Shown piece after piece: positions 53,779-62,626 of a stretch of 64,000 nucleotides of DNA (positions within the stretch are counted from its first letter, which is position 1; the number at the start of each line of letters is the position of its first letter). The notes beneath the pieces were generated by a model. It saw only the letters and a program-made list of their open reading frames with translations, searched no databases and had not been told where the DNA came from. The position numbers and the translations under genes are program-made. The DNA comes from an uncultured Brachyspira sp. (GTDB lineage: Bacteria > Spirochaetota > Brachyspiria > Brachyspirales > Brachyspiraceae). The DNA lies in assembly GCF_944390845.1 (NCBI RefSeq), contig NZ_CALXRM010000007.1:1-64000 (forward strand), written 5' to 3'.

Positions 53779-54774
53779 ATGAAATATTTGTTAATTCTTT
53801 TTCTATCCACCATAATATTTTCTTGCTCTAACGATAATAATAACGATACTAACAATAATAAAGAACTAAATAATAATGCAGATAAAGTAACTATAAATTT
53901 AGATGACAGTACAGATAATAATAAAGAAAATAATTCATCAATAAATACAAATCAAACAGAAGAAACAACATATTATTCATACACAGATAAAGAAATTATA
54001 TCTTTTATAGAATCAGGAGATTTTCAAACAATCAAAAAATTAATTGAATCAAAAAGTTTAGATGTTAATTATAATTTAGAGATAGATGAATATTCTAAGT
54101 CAACACCTTTAATACAAGCTATAAAATATAAACAAACTAATATCATAAATTATTTATTAGAAAATAATGCAGATGTTAATTTAACTTTAGGATATTCTAC
54201 TCCATTAACAGAAGCTATGTATGATGAAGAACTTGTTCGTAAACTTATAGATTTAGGAGCAGATGTCAATTTACCTGCAGAACTTACAGGCTTTACTCCT
54301 CTTATGGCTAGCCTTCATAATATTGCTATAACAGAACTTTTAATTGAAAAAGGTGCTGATATTGAAGCTAAAGATGATGACGACATTAATGCTTTAGTTT
54401 ATGCCTCAACTTATAATAATGAAGAGATGGTAAAATTTTTACTTGAGAAAGGTGCCGATGCCAATACAGTATGCGAAATAGAAAATGAACATATTGATAT
54501 ATCGCCTACTCCTTTAATGAATGCTGCTTATAGAGGGAATACTAATATAATAAATATGTTATTAGAAAATGGTGCTGATATTAATTATACCACTGATTAT
54601 GGAATGACTGCTTTAATGTATGCAGCAAGTTTTAATCAATTTGAAGCTGCAAAAGTACTTTTAGAAAATAATGCTGATACTTCAATAACTGATGAATATG
54701 GCAGGACTGCACTTGATTTAGCAAAATCAGAAGATTATAAGGATATAGTTGAGCTTCTTGAAAAATATAATTAA
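53779..54774 (+). CDS. Ankyrin-repeat lipoprotein
   Basis: A 331-residue lipoprotein: signal with lipobox (IIFSC), a long Asn/Asp-rich linker (about 19-70), then about seven ankyrin repeats (for example TPLIQAIKYKQTNIINYLLE, GFTPLMASLHNIAITELLIE, GMTALMYAASFNQFEAAKVL). Ankyrin repeats bind partner proteins; the linker suggests the domain hangs off a membrane. I use the ATG at 53779, since the longer frame starts with TTG at 53773. Brachyspira-like genomes carry many such genes. The partner is unknown. Confidence 0.85.
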   Translation: MKYLLILFLSTIIFSCSNDNNNDTNNNKELNNNADKVTINLDDSTDNNKENNSSINTNQTEETTYYSYTDKEIISFIESGDFQTIKKLIESKSLDVNYNLEIDEYSKSTPLIQAIKYKQTNIINYLLENNADVNLTLGYSTPLTEAMYDEELVRKLIDLGADVNLPAELTGFTPLMASLHNIAITELLIEKGADIEAKDDDDINALVYASTYNNEEMVKFLLEKGADANTVCEIENEHIDISPTPLMNAAYRGNTNIINMLLENGADINYTTDYGMTALMYAASFNQFEAAKVLLENNADTSITDEYGRTALDLAKSEDYKDIVELLEKYN

Positions 54775-54803
54775 TACTTTTAATATACACCTAAACAGCT
54801 ATA

Positions 54804-55166
54804 TTTGTCAAAATAAATTTATATTTTTGTTTTTATATCTGGGGCTTTGCCCTTACGAAGTACACAGCGTGCAATACCCCACTTCTTTTGCGACCGAAGG
54901 AAGTACTGCGACTGAAAGGAGTACCTTTAGGTATGGTATTGCCACAAAGAAGCTATATCCTCGACAGGCTCGGATACGCTTCGCGAAAGGCTATATTTGG
55001 GCTTTAATTTAATAAATTATCTTACTATCTTACATGTAATACGATTCCAGTATGATTTAGTACTAATTTTATACCTTGCACTTTCGCGAAGCGTGCTTGC
55101 GGCAGCAACTTTGACGAAGTCCGCAGAGCGTGTGCGGCGGGAAAAAGTTGAATAAAAAATGACAAA
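54804..55166. repeat. Family 2 intergenic repeat, long form
   Basis: About 363 bp between TTTGTCAA (54804-54811) and ATGACAAAC (right end near 55166). It shares the CCTAAACAGCTATA-type flank and GGGGCTTTGCCC arm with the 44.2-kb copy and the extra palindromes (GCGACCGAAGGAAGT, TATCCTCGAC/GGATACGCTTCGCG) with the 30.8-kb copy. The right arm has CACTTTCGCGAAGCGTG and GACGAAGTCCGC. A short open frame across it has no start support. Confidence 0.78.
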
Positions 55167-55270
55167 CTTAAAAATTCTTAGTATATATAAAAAAACTTGA
55201 TTATGGAATATATTAATGAGTAAATATTTTCCTGCTATAATGATACATTATTCATCAAATATAATTAATA

Positions 55271-55561
55271 CTATTTTTTATAAATAATTTTTCCATGATT
55301 TTTTATATCATTTATTAATTCTTGATTTTCTATATCATTATAAGAAATAACATCGAATTTTAAAAGAGTAGGAAGCTCTGATAATTCTTCTTTTAATCTT
55401 TCGCAAAATAGTAAATCAAACTTTCCTATTACAGCCAAATCTATATCCGAATTATATTTTTCTTTATCCATTGCCCTAGAACCAAACAGTATAACATGTT
55501 CTATATTATCATAAGAACTGCATATATTTTTTATACCTTCTTTTATCTTTTCATCAAGCAT
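55271..55561 (-). CDS. mntA: MntA-type nucleotidyltransferase antitoxin
   Basis: A 96-residue minimal nucleotidyltransferase. The motif GSRAMDKEKYNSDIDLAV contains the GS and DxD of the family, with a third Asp expected in FDVISY. MntA-type antitoxins add AMP groups to a Tyr in the HepT toxin and so silence it. ATG 55561 lies 9 nt after AAAGGA. It follows the HepT-like gene after 13 bp in the usual toxin-first order. Confidence 0.85.
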   Translation of the reverse strand: MLDEKIKEGIKNICSSYDNIEHVILFGSRAMDKEKYNSDIDLAVIGKFDLLFCERLKEELSELPTLLKFDVISYNDIENQELINDIKNHGKIIYKK

Positions 55562-55574
55562 CAATATTTATCCT

Positions 55575-55994
55575 TTAATCATTTATTTTTTCCAAAAAGA
55601 AACTATATAATTCATTAAGTATTTTCAAATAATTATTTTTTATCTTATTAATAATTTCTTTAAATTTAATAAAATCATAAGTATGTGAAAGTAAATTACG
55701 GCTAAGCATCATATCAATAAAATCATCTTGACTTTTGATAATCTTTGCTGAATATGCTTCTTTAAAAATATTTCTTGGGGATATATCTATATTGTTTAAA
55801 CTTCCATTATATTCTAAATAATCTTTCAAAGTTTTCCAAGCTAATTCATAAGTATATTCAAATCTTTGAACAACACCTTCCTGCTCTAGTAATGATAATT
55901 CGTTTATATCCTTTTCTTCAAATACACTTTTTAATAAATTAAAAGCTTTTTCAAAATTGTTAAATCTCTGTTTCCAGCGAATATTTTCTGACAT
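55575..55994 (-). CDS. hepT: HepT/HI0074-like toxin, nucleotidyltransferase partner
   Basis: A 139-residue all-helical protein of the HI0074/HepT family. It shows RFEYTYELAWKTLKDYLEYN and near the end MMLSRNLLSHTYDF, where the Arg...His pair is the RNase-like motif and the following Tyr is the position modified by MntA in studied pairs. I take the ATG at 55994, preceded by TTGGAAA; the longer frame adds a hydrophobic 25-residue N-terminus without a good ribosome site. Together with mntA it forms a type VII-like toxin-antitoxin pair. Confidence 0.82.
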   Translation of the reverse strand: MSENIRWKQRFNNFEKAFNLLKSVFEEKDINELSLLEQEGVVQRFEYTYELAWKTLKDYLEYNGSLNNIDISPRNIFKEAYSAKIIKSQDDFIDMMLSRNLLSHTYDFIKFKEIINKIKNNYLKILNELYSFFLEKIND

Positions 55995-56139
55995 AATATT
56001 TCCAATAATTTTAATTACAATTATATAATACAGAATATATTTATCAAGTTTTTTAATTTTCATCATCAAGCATATTATTATAATATTCTCTTTTTAATTT
56101 AATCTCTTTTAAATATTCTTCTTTAAACAATTACTTATT

Positions 56140-56889
56140 TTAACTATCCATAAGTTTTATATAATTTTTTATTATTGGGTTTTCATTATTATTAAAAATT
56201 TCATTGATCTTACCGCTTGATAAAATTTTACCGTCATACATAAATATCGCATTATCCGATATTCTTTTTGCCTGTGCTATATTATGAGTTACTATTATAA
56301 TTGTATATTTTTCTTTTAAACTCAATAATGTATCTTCTATCTTATTTGAATTGACAATATCTAAAGAAGAACAAGGCTCATCAAGAAGAAGTATATCAGG
56401 TTCCACGCTTAAACTTCTTGCAATACAAAGTCTTTGTTTTTGTCCGCCGCTTAATTTCAAAGCTGAAGTATTTAATTTATCTTTTACTTCATCATAAAGA
56501 CTTGTAAGTTTTAGTATATCTTTTACTCTTTCTTCTATTTGTTTTTTATTGAATCCATAATATTTTAAAGCATAACTTATATTTTTATAAATTGTCATCG
56601 GAAAAGGAGTTGGAGTTTGAAATACTATTCCTATATTTTTTCTCAATGTTTCTATTGGAATATTATTAGTATTTATATCATTGAAATAAATATCTCCATT
56701 TACAATGGCATCATTTTCTTCAAGTATTATTTTATTTATAGTTTTTAATAATGTACTTTTGCCGCAGCCGCTTGGCCCTATTATGGAAGTTATTTTATTT
56801 TTTTCAAAGTCTATATTTATATTATCAAGTATTTTTTTACTGCCATAATATACTGATACATCTTTTAATTGTAAAATAGAATTATTCAT
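56140..56889 (-). CDS. pstB: Phosphate ABC transporter ATPase
   Basis: A 249-residue ABC ATPase of PstB length. Walker A GPSGCGKST, the PstB-like FQTPTPFPMTIYKNISYALK around the Q-loop, signature LSGGQKQRL, Walker B ILLLDEPCSSLD and the H-loop His in IIVTHNIAQA are all present. It drives phosphate import with PstA and PstC. It is the last gene of the pst operon and overlaps pstA by 8 bp. No phoU gene follows. Confidence 0.94.
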   Translation of the reverse strand: MNNSILQLKDVSVYYGSKKILDNINIDFEKNKITSIIGPSGCGKSTLLKTINKIILEENDAIVNGDIYFNDINTNNIPIETLRKNIGIVFQTPTPFPMTIYKNISYALKYYGFNKKQIEERVKDILKLTSLYDEVKDKLNTSALKLSGGQKQRLCIARSLSVEPDILLLDEPCSSLDIVNSNKIEDTLLSLKEKYTIIIVTHNIAQAKRISDNAIFMYDGKILSSGKINEIFNNNENPIIKNYIKLMDS

Positions 56890-57718
56890 GTTTTATACCC
56901 GATTTACTAATTTTTAAAAATCTCAAAAATACCGCAAAAAAGTTTAATATTAAAACTATAGAAAGAAGTACAAAAGCGGTAGCATAAGCATTTGCCTCAG
57001 ATATACCCTGAGTAAGAAGTATATATAAATGATAAGGAAGAACCATAGAAGGTTTAAATATTGATGTAGTAAGAGGAGCATTTATGACAGCACCAGTAAA
57101 CATCAAAGGAGCAGCAGCCCCTATAGCTAAAGCACCAGCTAGCATCACTATAGATAAAGCCTTTATTCCTATTTCTTTTAATACTATATGAATTATTGTA
57201 TATGATTTGCTTATACCCAAAGCATAAGAACTATTTATAATATCTGTATTCAATTCTTTTAATACCTTCTTTATTCTTATTGATATAAAAGGAAGAATCA
57301 TAATAGACTGAGTTATTGCCATTGATAATATTGATTTTCCAAGTCCTAAATATAATACAAGCATAGCATATCCAAATAATCCCAACACTACAGAAGGTAT
57401 TCCTGCTATACATTGAAAAACTATATCAAAACAAGAATTAATATATTTATTTTTATTATAAAATACTAAATAGATTCCCGCTGATATTCCAAACAAAGAT
57501 GATATAACAGCTGATATTATAGATGTGTATAAACTTCCAACTATTGCAGGAAATATTCCGCCTTCCTTTCCAAGTATAATGCCTTCGGGCTTACCCAATA
57601 AAAAATCTAAACTTAAAGCATTTCTTCCTTTATAAAGTATAAAAACAAATATAAATACTGTTATAAAAATAATCACAGCAAAACTTATAAAAGACCATAT
57701 CTTAATTAAATTTCTCAT
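56882..57718 (-). CDS. pstA: Phosphate ABC transporter permease PstA
   Basis: A 278-residue inner-membrane permease with six predicted helices and the ABC permease coupling loop (near INSSYALGISKSYTIIHIVL). The early GGIFPAIVGSLYTSII segment and the IPSVVLGLFGYAML stretch are typical of PstA. It overlaps pstC by 4 bp at its start and pstB at its end, so the three are translationally coupled. Confidence 0.92.
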   Translation of the reverse strand: MRNLIKIWSFISFAVIIFITVFIFVFILYKGRNALSLDFLLGKPEGIILGKEGGIFPAIVGSLYTSIISAVISSLFGISAGIYLVFYNKNKYINSCFDIVFQCIAGIPSVVLGLFGYAMLVLYLGLGKSILSMAITQSIMILPFISIRIKKVLKELNTDIINSSYALGISKSYTIIHIVLKEIGIKALSIVMLAGALAIGAAAPLMFTGAVINAPLTTSIFKPSMVLPYHLYILLTQGISEANAYATAFVLLSIVLILNFFAVFLRFLKISKSGIKHE

Positions 57719-58647
57719 AATTCTAATTTAAGTAAATATTTTCTCAAAAAATGCACAGATATATTTATAATAGATAAAGTTACCATTAGTATAGCACCGC
57801 TTGCAAATAAAGCACTATAATGCAAACTTTTTACTTCAGCCATTCCTATTTCCAAAGCAATTAAAGAAGCTATAGTTTCAGCCTTTCCTAATAATCTAGG
57901 AAAAACTAAAGAATTACCTATCACCATCATAACCGCCATAGTTTCTCCCAATGCCCTAGATACTGCAAGTATAAATCCTACTAAAATAGCATTCTTTGAA
58001 TTTGGTAAAATAAGTTCTGATATCATGTACCATTTATCTATACCAAGAGAAAGCGAAACATTATTATAATCTTTTTTTAACATCATCATACTTTCTGTAA
58101 CTGTAGATATTATAAAAGGAAGTATCATAAAAGAAAGAAGTAAACTAGCTGCCAAAACAGATTCGCCTGCTGACATATTAAGTATTGGTATATGTTCAAA
58201 AAATTTTACTATTATTACCAAACCTATAAAGCCATAAATTACAGAAGGAACAGCAACTATTAAATCCATTAATGAAAGAGAAAATGAACGTACAAAATCA
58301 TTTGCCGCAAATACTAAAAATATACTGAATCCTATACCTATAAATAAACTTATTAATGTAGAAAGCATAGCAGTATATATTGTAGAAAGTATAATATAAA
58401 AAATTCCGTAACTCTCTGAAACTCCAAAAGCTAATGGACGCCATACTTTTCCGAATACAAAATTATATATACCTATATGTTTTAATATTGGAATACTCTC
58501 TTTTATTATAAAAAATATAATGAATGCTAATACAATAATACATAAGAAAGATATTATTGTTATAATAAAAGAAAAAACTTTTTCCTTTAAATCATTAAGA
58601 TTAGATTTATTATTTTTTTTGATAATATCAGAATATTCCAACATCAA
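57715..58647 (-). CDS. pstC: Phosphate ABC transporter permease PstC
   Basis: A 310-residue permease with six helices, the PstC-type VFGKVWRPLAFGVSESYGIF loop after the first helix, IPSVIYGFIGLVIIV, and the coupling loop with SLGIDKWYMISELILPNSK. It pairs with PstA to form the membrane channel for phosphate. It lies 22 bp after pstS in the same operon. Confidence 0.93.
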   Translation of the reverse strand: MMLEYSDIIKKNNKSNLNDLKEKVFSFIITIISFLCIIVLAFIIFFIIKESIPILKHIGIYNFVFGKVWRPLAFGVSESYGIFYIILSTIYTAMLSTLISLFIGIGFSIFLVFAANDFVRSFSLSLMDLIVAVPSVIYGFIGLVIIVKFFEHIPILNMSAGESVLAASLLLSFMILPFIISTVTESMMMLKKDYNNVSLSLGIDKWYMISELILPNSKNAILVGFILAVSRALGETMAVMMVIGNSLVFPRLLGKAETIASLIALEIGMAEVKSLHYSALFASGAILMVTLSIINISVHFLRKYLLKLEL

Positions 58648-58669
58648 AATTATTTACTAATTTAATATT

Positions 58670-59578
58670 TTATTCAACAGGAATATATCCATTTTCTTCT
58701 ACTATTTGTTTTCCTATATCGCTGAATACATAATCTACAAATGCACTTTCACTTTTAGAAAGTTCTGAATTTTTGATAAACATCAATGGTCTTTGTATTT
58801 TGTATTGTCCATTCAAAATATTTTCTTTAGTAGGCACTACTCCGTCAACTTTGAAAGCAAATAAATTATCTTTATTTTGATTATAAACTCCATAAGAAGC
58901 ATAACCTATAGCATTTTCATTTTCTACTATTTTTGTTCCCAAAGCACCCATTGAAGGTGATTGTATAGCATTAGGAGATATTTGTGTTTCGCCCATTATA
59001 GATTCTTGGAACACCTCATAAGCTCCGCCGCTTAAATCTCTTATTATTACAACTATTTCTTTTTGAGGTAAAGAAGCATCTACATCGCTCCAATATTTAT
59101 ATTCACCTGAGAATATTTTTCTAATAGTATCAGAATCCAAATTATCTTTAATTTTTACTATTGGATTTTTAGCATTAACTGATACTGTCAAAGCATCAGA
59201 AGCGACTAAAAATTCTTTATAATTTGTCATTTGTGATTTTTCATTATCTCTTATTTTTCTTGCAAGCATACCAAAACTAGCTGTATTATCTAATATGCTT
59301 TTTACTCCTGCACCGGAACCTGCTGATGATACATATATAGATATTTTTTCATTAGGCAAATCGGAAGATACTTTATCCCAAGTAACATATTCTTCCATAA
59401 ACTTATTTCCAATAGATGCCATTACAGGTGCTAAGGAAGAAGATCCGTCAAATGATATTTCTGCTTTAAAATCTGTACTAGATGAAGCAGCTTGAGTATT
59501 TGAAGCATTATCTGTTTTATTAGAATTGCAGCTGAAAAGTACAGCCATAATTGATAGAAAAAGTATAAATTTTTTCAT
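58670..59578 (-). CDS. pstS: Phosphate-binding lipoprotein PstS
   Basis: A 302-residue phosphate-binding protein anchored by a lipobox (LFSC, Cys17). Phosphate-site segments are FDGSSSLAPVMAS near residue 50, SSAGSGAGVKSILDNTASFG around 110 and RDLSGGAYEVFQES around 180. An unusual VTWDKVSSDLP insert follows the first site. It is the first gene of the operon; a promoter lies upstream, and family 1 repeats begin 38 bp beyond that promoter. Confidence 0.93.
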   Translation of the reverse strand: MKKFILFLSIMAVLFSCNSNKTDNASNTQAASSSTDFKAEISFDGSSSLAPVMASIGNKFMEEYVTWDKVSSDLPNEKISIYVSSAGSGAGVKSILDNTASFGMLARKIRDNEKSQMTNYKEFLVASDALTVSVNAKNPIVKIKDNLDSDTIRKIFSGEYKYWSDVDASLPQKEIVVIIRDLSGGAYEVFQESIMGETQISPNAIQSPSMGALGTKIVENENAIGYASYGVYNQNKDNLFAFKVDGVVPTKENILNGQYKIQRPLMFIKNSELSKSESAFVDYVFSDIGKQIVEENGYIPVE

Positions 59579-59611
59579 AGTACTATCCTTTAATATTTGT
59601 AATTGCTATGT

Positions 59612-59639
59612 AATTTAACATGTAAAAATATAAAGTCAA
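59612..59639 (-). promoter_or_regulatory. Promoter of the pst operon
   Basis: On the minus strand TTGACT, 16 nt, TAAATT, about 35 bp before the pstS start. I could not pick out a clear Pho box. Confidence 0.5.
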
Positions 59640-59676
59640 TAAATTAATATAAAATTATTTCAATTTGAATACTACA

Positions 59677-59872
59677 ACCGCACGCTAAACAAAACTATAA
59701 ATATAGAATAATTACAAATTAAAATTTAAACTACAAATAAAATTTCGCTCACCGTGCGTTAAATAGATTCTAAAGTTAATAAAAACTTGGGCGGGCATGC
59801 TTTTTCTAATTAAGCAAAAAAGTTAATTAAAGACTTATTTTTAATTAAAATAAAAAAACATAAAGGGCGGGG
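59677..59872. repeat. Family 1 repeat, truncated unit (inner core plus 3' arm)
   Basis: Starts at the inner stem ACCGCACGCTAAAC, then CACCGTGCGTTAAAT, ACTTGGGCGGGCATGC and a terminal AAAGGGCGGGG. It is almost identical to the matching part of the unit that follows, offset by 350 bp, so the two arose by a recent tandem duplication. Confidence 0.85.
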
Positions 59873-59912
59873 TTTTTAAATAAATTTATAAAGTAAAAAA
59901 TTATTTACATCT

Positions 59913-60221
59913 GCCCACCCTATAGACTTATTATTTTAATTTGATATTGCTGTTTAAATTTTCCTTAGAGTTAAAACAGAAATTACAGCACCCACCCTAA
60001 ATTTTATTAGATTTAAAAATTTACTAACCGCACGCTAAACAAAATTATAAATATAGAATAATTACAAATTAAAATTTACACTACAAATAAAATTCCGTTC
60101 ACCGTGCGTTAAATAGATTCTAAAGTTAATAAAAACTTGGGCGGGCATGCTTTTTCTAATTAAGCAATAAAGTTAATTAAAGCTCTATTTTTAGTGTAAA
60201 ATAAAAAGCATAAAGGGCGGG
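59913..60221. repeat. Family 1 nested-palindrome repeat, full unit
   Basis: A 309-bp unit: GCCCACCCTATAG at the left end, GCACCCACCCTAAAT with ACTTGGGCGGGCATGC, ACCGCACGCT with CACCGTGCGTTAAAT, and AAAGGGCGGG at the right end. It fills the space between the pst operon and the PhoH-type gene. Confidence 0.85.
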
Positions 60222-60267
60222 ATTTCTCCAAACCACTCTATGCTTTAATTTTTAATATTAAATAATT

Positions 60268-61623
60268 TTATAATACATTGGCAGCAAGTTCTGCAAGCTG
60301 TGAACGCTCGCCTTTTTCAAGTGTTACAGTACCGCTTAAAACTTCCGCTTTTGTGCGGTCTATTAAATAAGTAAGACCATTGTTTCTTTCGTCCAAATAA
60401 GGAGTATCTATCTGATGAATATCTCCTGTGAAAACTATTTTTGTTCCTTCGCCTGCTCTTGTTATAATAGTCTTTATTTCATGAGGAGTAAGGTTCTGAG
60501 CTTCATCTACTATAAAATAAATCTTGTTCAAACTTCTTCCTCTAATGTATGCAAGAGGTGAAATTACTATTTTTTCATTTTCAAGCATTTTTTTGATATT
60601 CTTACTTTCATCGCTGTCATCAGAATGAATATGCTGTATCACTGAAAGGTTATCAAATAAAGGCTGCATATAAGGATCTAATTTGCTGTTAACATCACCA
60701 GGAAGGAAACCTAAATCCTTATTAGAAAGTGCTACTACAGGACGTGCTAAAAGTATTTGTCTGTACTCTCTTCTTTTTGCCAAAGCGGCAGCTAATGCTA
60801 AAAGAGTTTTACCAGTTCCTGCTTTACCCATTATAGTAACCAAAGGCACATTATTATCAAGAAGAATATCTAAAGCCATAGCCTGTTCTTCATTTCTTGG
60901 TTTTATACCATAAGCATTTATATTAGAATCAACATGAACTATAGTATTAGTATCTTCCTTATATTTTCCTATTACTGCCTCATCATCTTCTTTTACTCTG
61001 TAGCAGAAATATGTATTAGGATAAATAGAATGCTCACCTTTAACTTCTATCTCTTTATTTTCGCTAAGTTCTTTTATATAGATCTTGGCATTATCACCTG
61101 AAATATTTTCTATACCAGTAAATAATGAAGATAGTTTTTCTATCTTGTCAGTATTATAGTCCTGAGTGTCTATTCCTAAACTCCTAGCCTTCATTCTCAT
61201 ATTAATGTCTTTAGTTATAAGAATGACTCTATGATTTTCACATTTTATATTATAGGCACAAGATAGTATTTTATGATCTGGAATATTTCCAGCAAATATC
61301 TTTTTGAATTCTTCTCTCTCTTCATTATTAACATCTATAAATACCTTACTTTTATTATCAAGCAAAGCACCTTTTTTAAATATATCTTTTACTCCTTGAA
61401 GCTCCTCATTTTTCTCTACAATGACATCAAGTTCGCGTATAAACTCTCTGGCATTGAAATTGATTGTATCACTTCCTTTTTTGAACTTATCAACTTCTTC
61501 CAAAACTGTAATAGGTATAACTATATTAGTTTCTTCAAAAGAAAATATTGACTTAAAATCATGCAATATAACATTTGTATCAAATACGAACACTTTTTTA
61601 TTAGGTATAAAATTCTCTGTCAT
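60268..61623 (-). CDS. phoH: PIN-PhoH family RNA helicase/nuclease-type ATPase
   Basis: A 451-residue protein. The N-terminal PIN domain (about 10-150) has FVFDTNVILHD, VLEEVDKFKKG and a later acidic set. The C-terminal PhoH ATPase has Walker A GKAGTGKTLL, RPVVALSNKDLGFLPGD, Walker B YFIVDEAQNLTPHE and FTGDIHQIDTPY. Mycobacterial PhoH2 with this layout unwinds and cuts RNA; the role here is inferred to be RNA handling. SD-like AAGGAC precedes the ATG. Its closeness to pst is suggestive, but the two transcripts are separated by repeats. Confidence 0.9.
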   Translation of the reverse strand: MTENFIPNKKVFVFDTNVILHDFKSIFSFEETNIVIPITVLEEVDKFKKGSDTINFNAREFIRELDVIVEKNEELQGVKDIFKKGALLDNKSKVFIDVNNEEREEFKKIFAGNIPDHKILSCAYNIKCENHRVILITKDINMRMKARSLGIDTQDYNTDKIEKLSSLFTGIENISGDNAKIYIKELSENKEIEVKGEHSIYPNTYFCYRVKEDDEAVIGKYKEDTNTIVHVDSNINAYGIKPRNEEQAMALDILLDNNVPLVTIMGKAGTGKTLLALAAALAKRREYRQILLARPVVALSNKDLGFLPGDVNSKLDPYMQPLFDNLSVIQHIHSDDSDESKNIKKMLENEKIVISPLAYIRGRSLNKIYFIVDEAQNLTPHEIKTIITRAGEGTKIVFTGDIHQIDTPYLDERNNGLTYLIDRTKAEVLSGTVTLEKGERSQLAELAANVL

Positions 61624-62021
61624 CGCAAGTCCTTAAAATTATTTTTAGCATAGTTTCACACTATAATATAAGTATAAAAATAAATGCTATATAATAAGTA
61701 TTGTACAAAAGAGACAAAAAAGCAAATTCATTAAACTCGTTTCATATTATAAATGTACAATTTTGTTATTTTTCACTAATAATAGTGTTCCTTTTAATAA
61801 CATAATAAAGCTATATAAATATGATTATATATAAATACCAATAAAAATTATAATACTAATTAAATAATAGTAAAAAACATAAAAAAATAATAATAAACTA
61901 AATTGAACTTCAAACATAATTACTATACTTTTTAGGCATAAAACTATATAACACATAAATATTTGATATAATTTATTTTTTCTGTAAAATACAAATAAAT
62001 AAAACAAAGGAAGCAATCAAA
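61624..62021. other. AT-rich intergenic region, nothing recognised
   Basis: About 400 bp between divergent genes. It should hold promoters for both, but I see only weak -10-like boxes (for example TATAAT at 61977-61982, without a good -35 box). No repeat, RNA gene or coding fragment is recognisable. Confidence 0.5.
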
Positions 62022-62588
62022 ATGAATATAGAAGAATTTATAAAACACTGTAAAGATGGCAATCCTATATCAAGCGAAGATAAAGAACTTTCACCGCTTT
62101 TATATGAATGCTCTCAAAATGCAATAAAAGTAACAATGGAAATCAATAACAGCTATCATACTACAGAGGAGATAAGAAAATTATTTGAACAATTAACAGG
62201 TGAACAAATAGATGAAAGTTTTACATGCTTTCCTCCATTTTATACAGACTTTGGAAGAAATATAAAAATAGGAAAGAATGTATTTTTTAACTGCGGCTGC
62301 TCATTTCAAGACAGAGGCGGAATCACTATAGGGGATAATGTATTTATTGGTATGAATGTAACTATATCAACTTTAAATCATGGAATAGAAATACAAAACA
62401 GAAGCACAACATATCCATCGAAAGTAACAATAGGAAACAATGTTTGGATAGGTTCCGGTGCCAATATATTACCCGGCGTAACTATAGGAGATAATTCCAT
62501 AATAGCTGCTGGTGCTTTAGTTAATAAAGATATTCCTTCTAATGTAATAGTTGGAGGAGTGCCTGCTAAAATCATAAGAAATTTATAA
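62022..62588 (+). CDS. Hexapeptide acetyltransferase, maltose/galactoside type
   Basis: A 188-residue acetyltransferase of the LacA/Maa/NodL type. A helical N-terminus (about 1-70) is followed by a left-handed beta-helix of hexapeptide repeats ([54 protein letters not shown]) with the catalytic His in TLNHGI and the closing VGGVPAKII. It moves acetyl groups from acetyl-CoA to a sugar or similar acceptor, which is unknown. AAAGGAAG precedes the ATG. The next gene follows after 38 bp, likely on the same transcript. Confidence 0.88.
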   Translation: MNIEEFIKHCKDGNPISSEDKELSPLLYECSQNAIKVTMEINNSYHTTEEIRKLFEQLTGEQIDESFTCFPPFYTDFGRNIKIGKNVFFNCGCSFQDRGGITIGDNVFIGMNVTISTLNHGIEIQNRSTTYPSKVTIGNNVWIGSGANILPGVTIGDNSIIAAGALVNKDIPSNVIVGGVPAKIIRNL

Positions 62589-62626
62589 TAAACATTTAAA
62601 CTAAAATTAATGATAAGGAGATTTAT

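Noticed and set aside
54749-55012. 87-codon open frame across the family 2 repeat
   Set aside because: It begins inside the ankyrin gene, has no ribosome site and follows the palindromes, not a protein-like pattern.
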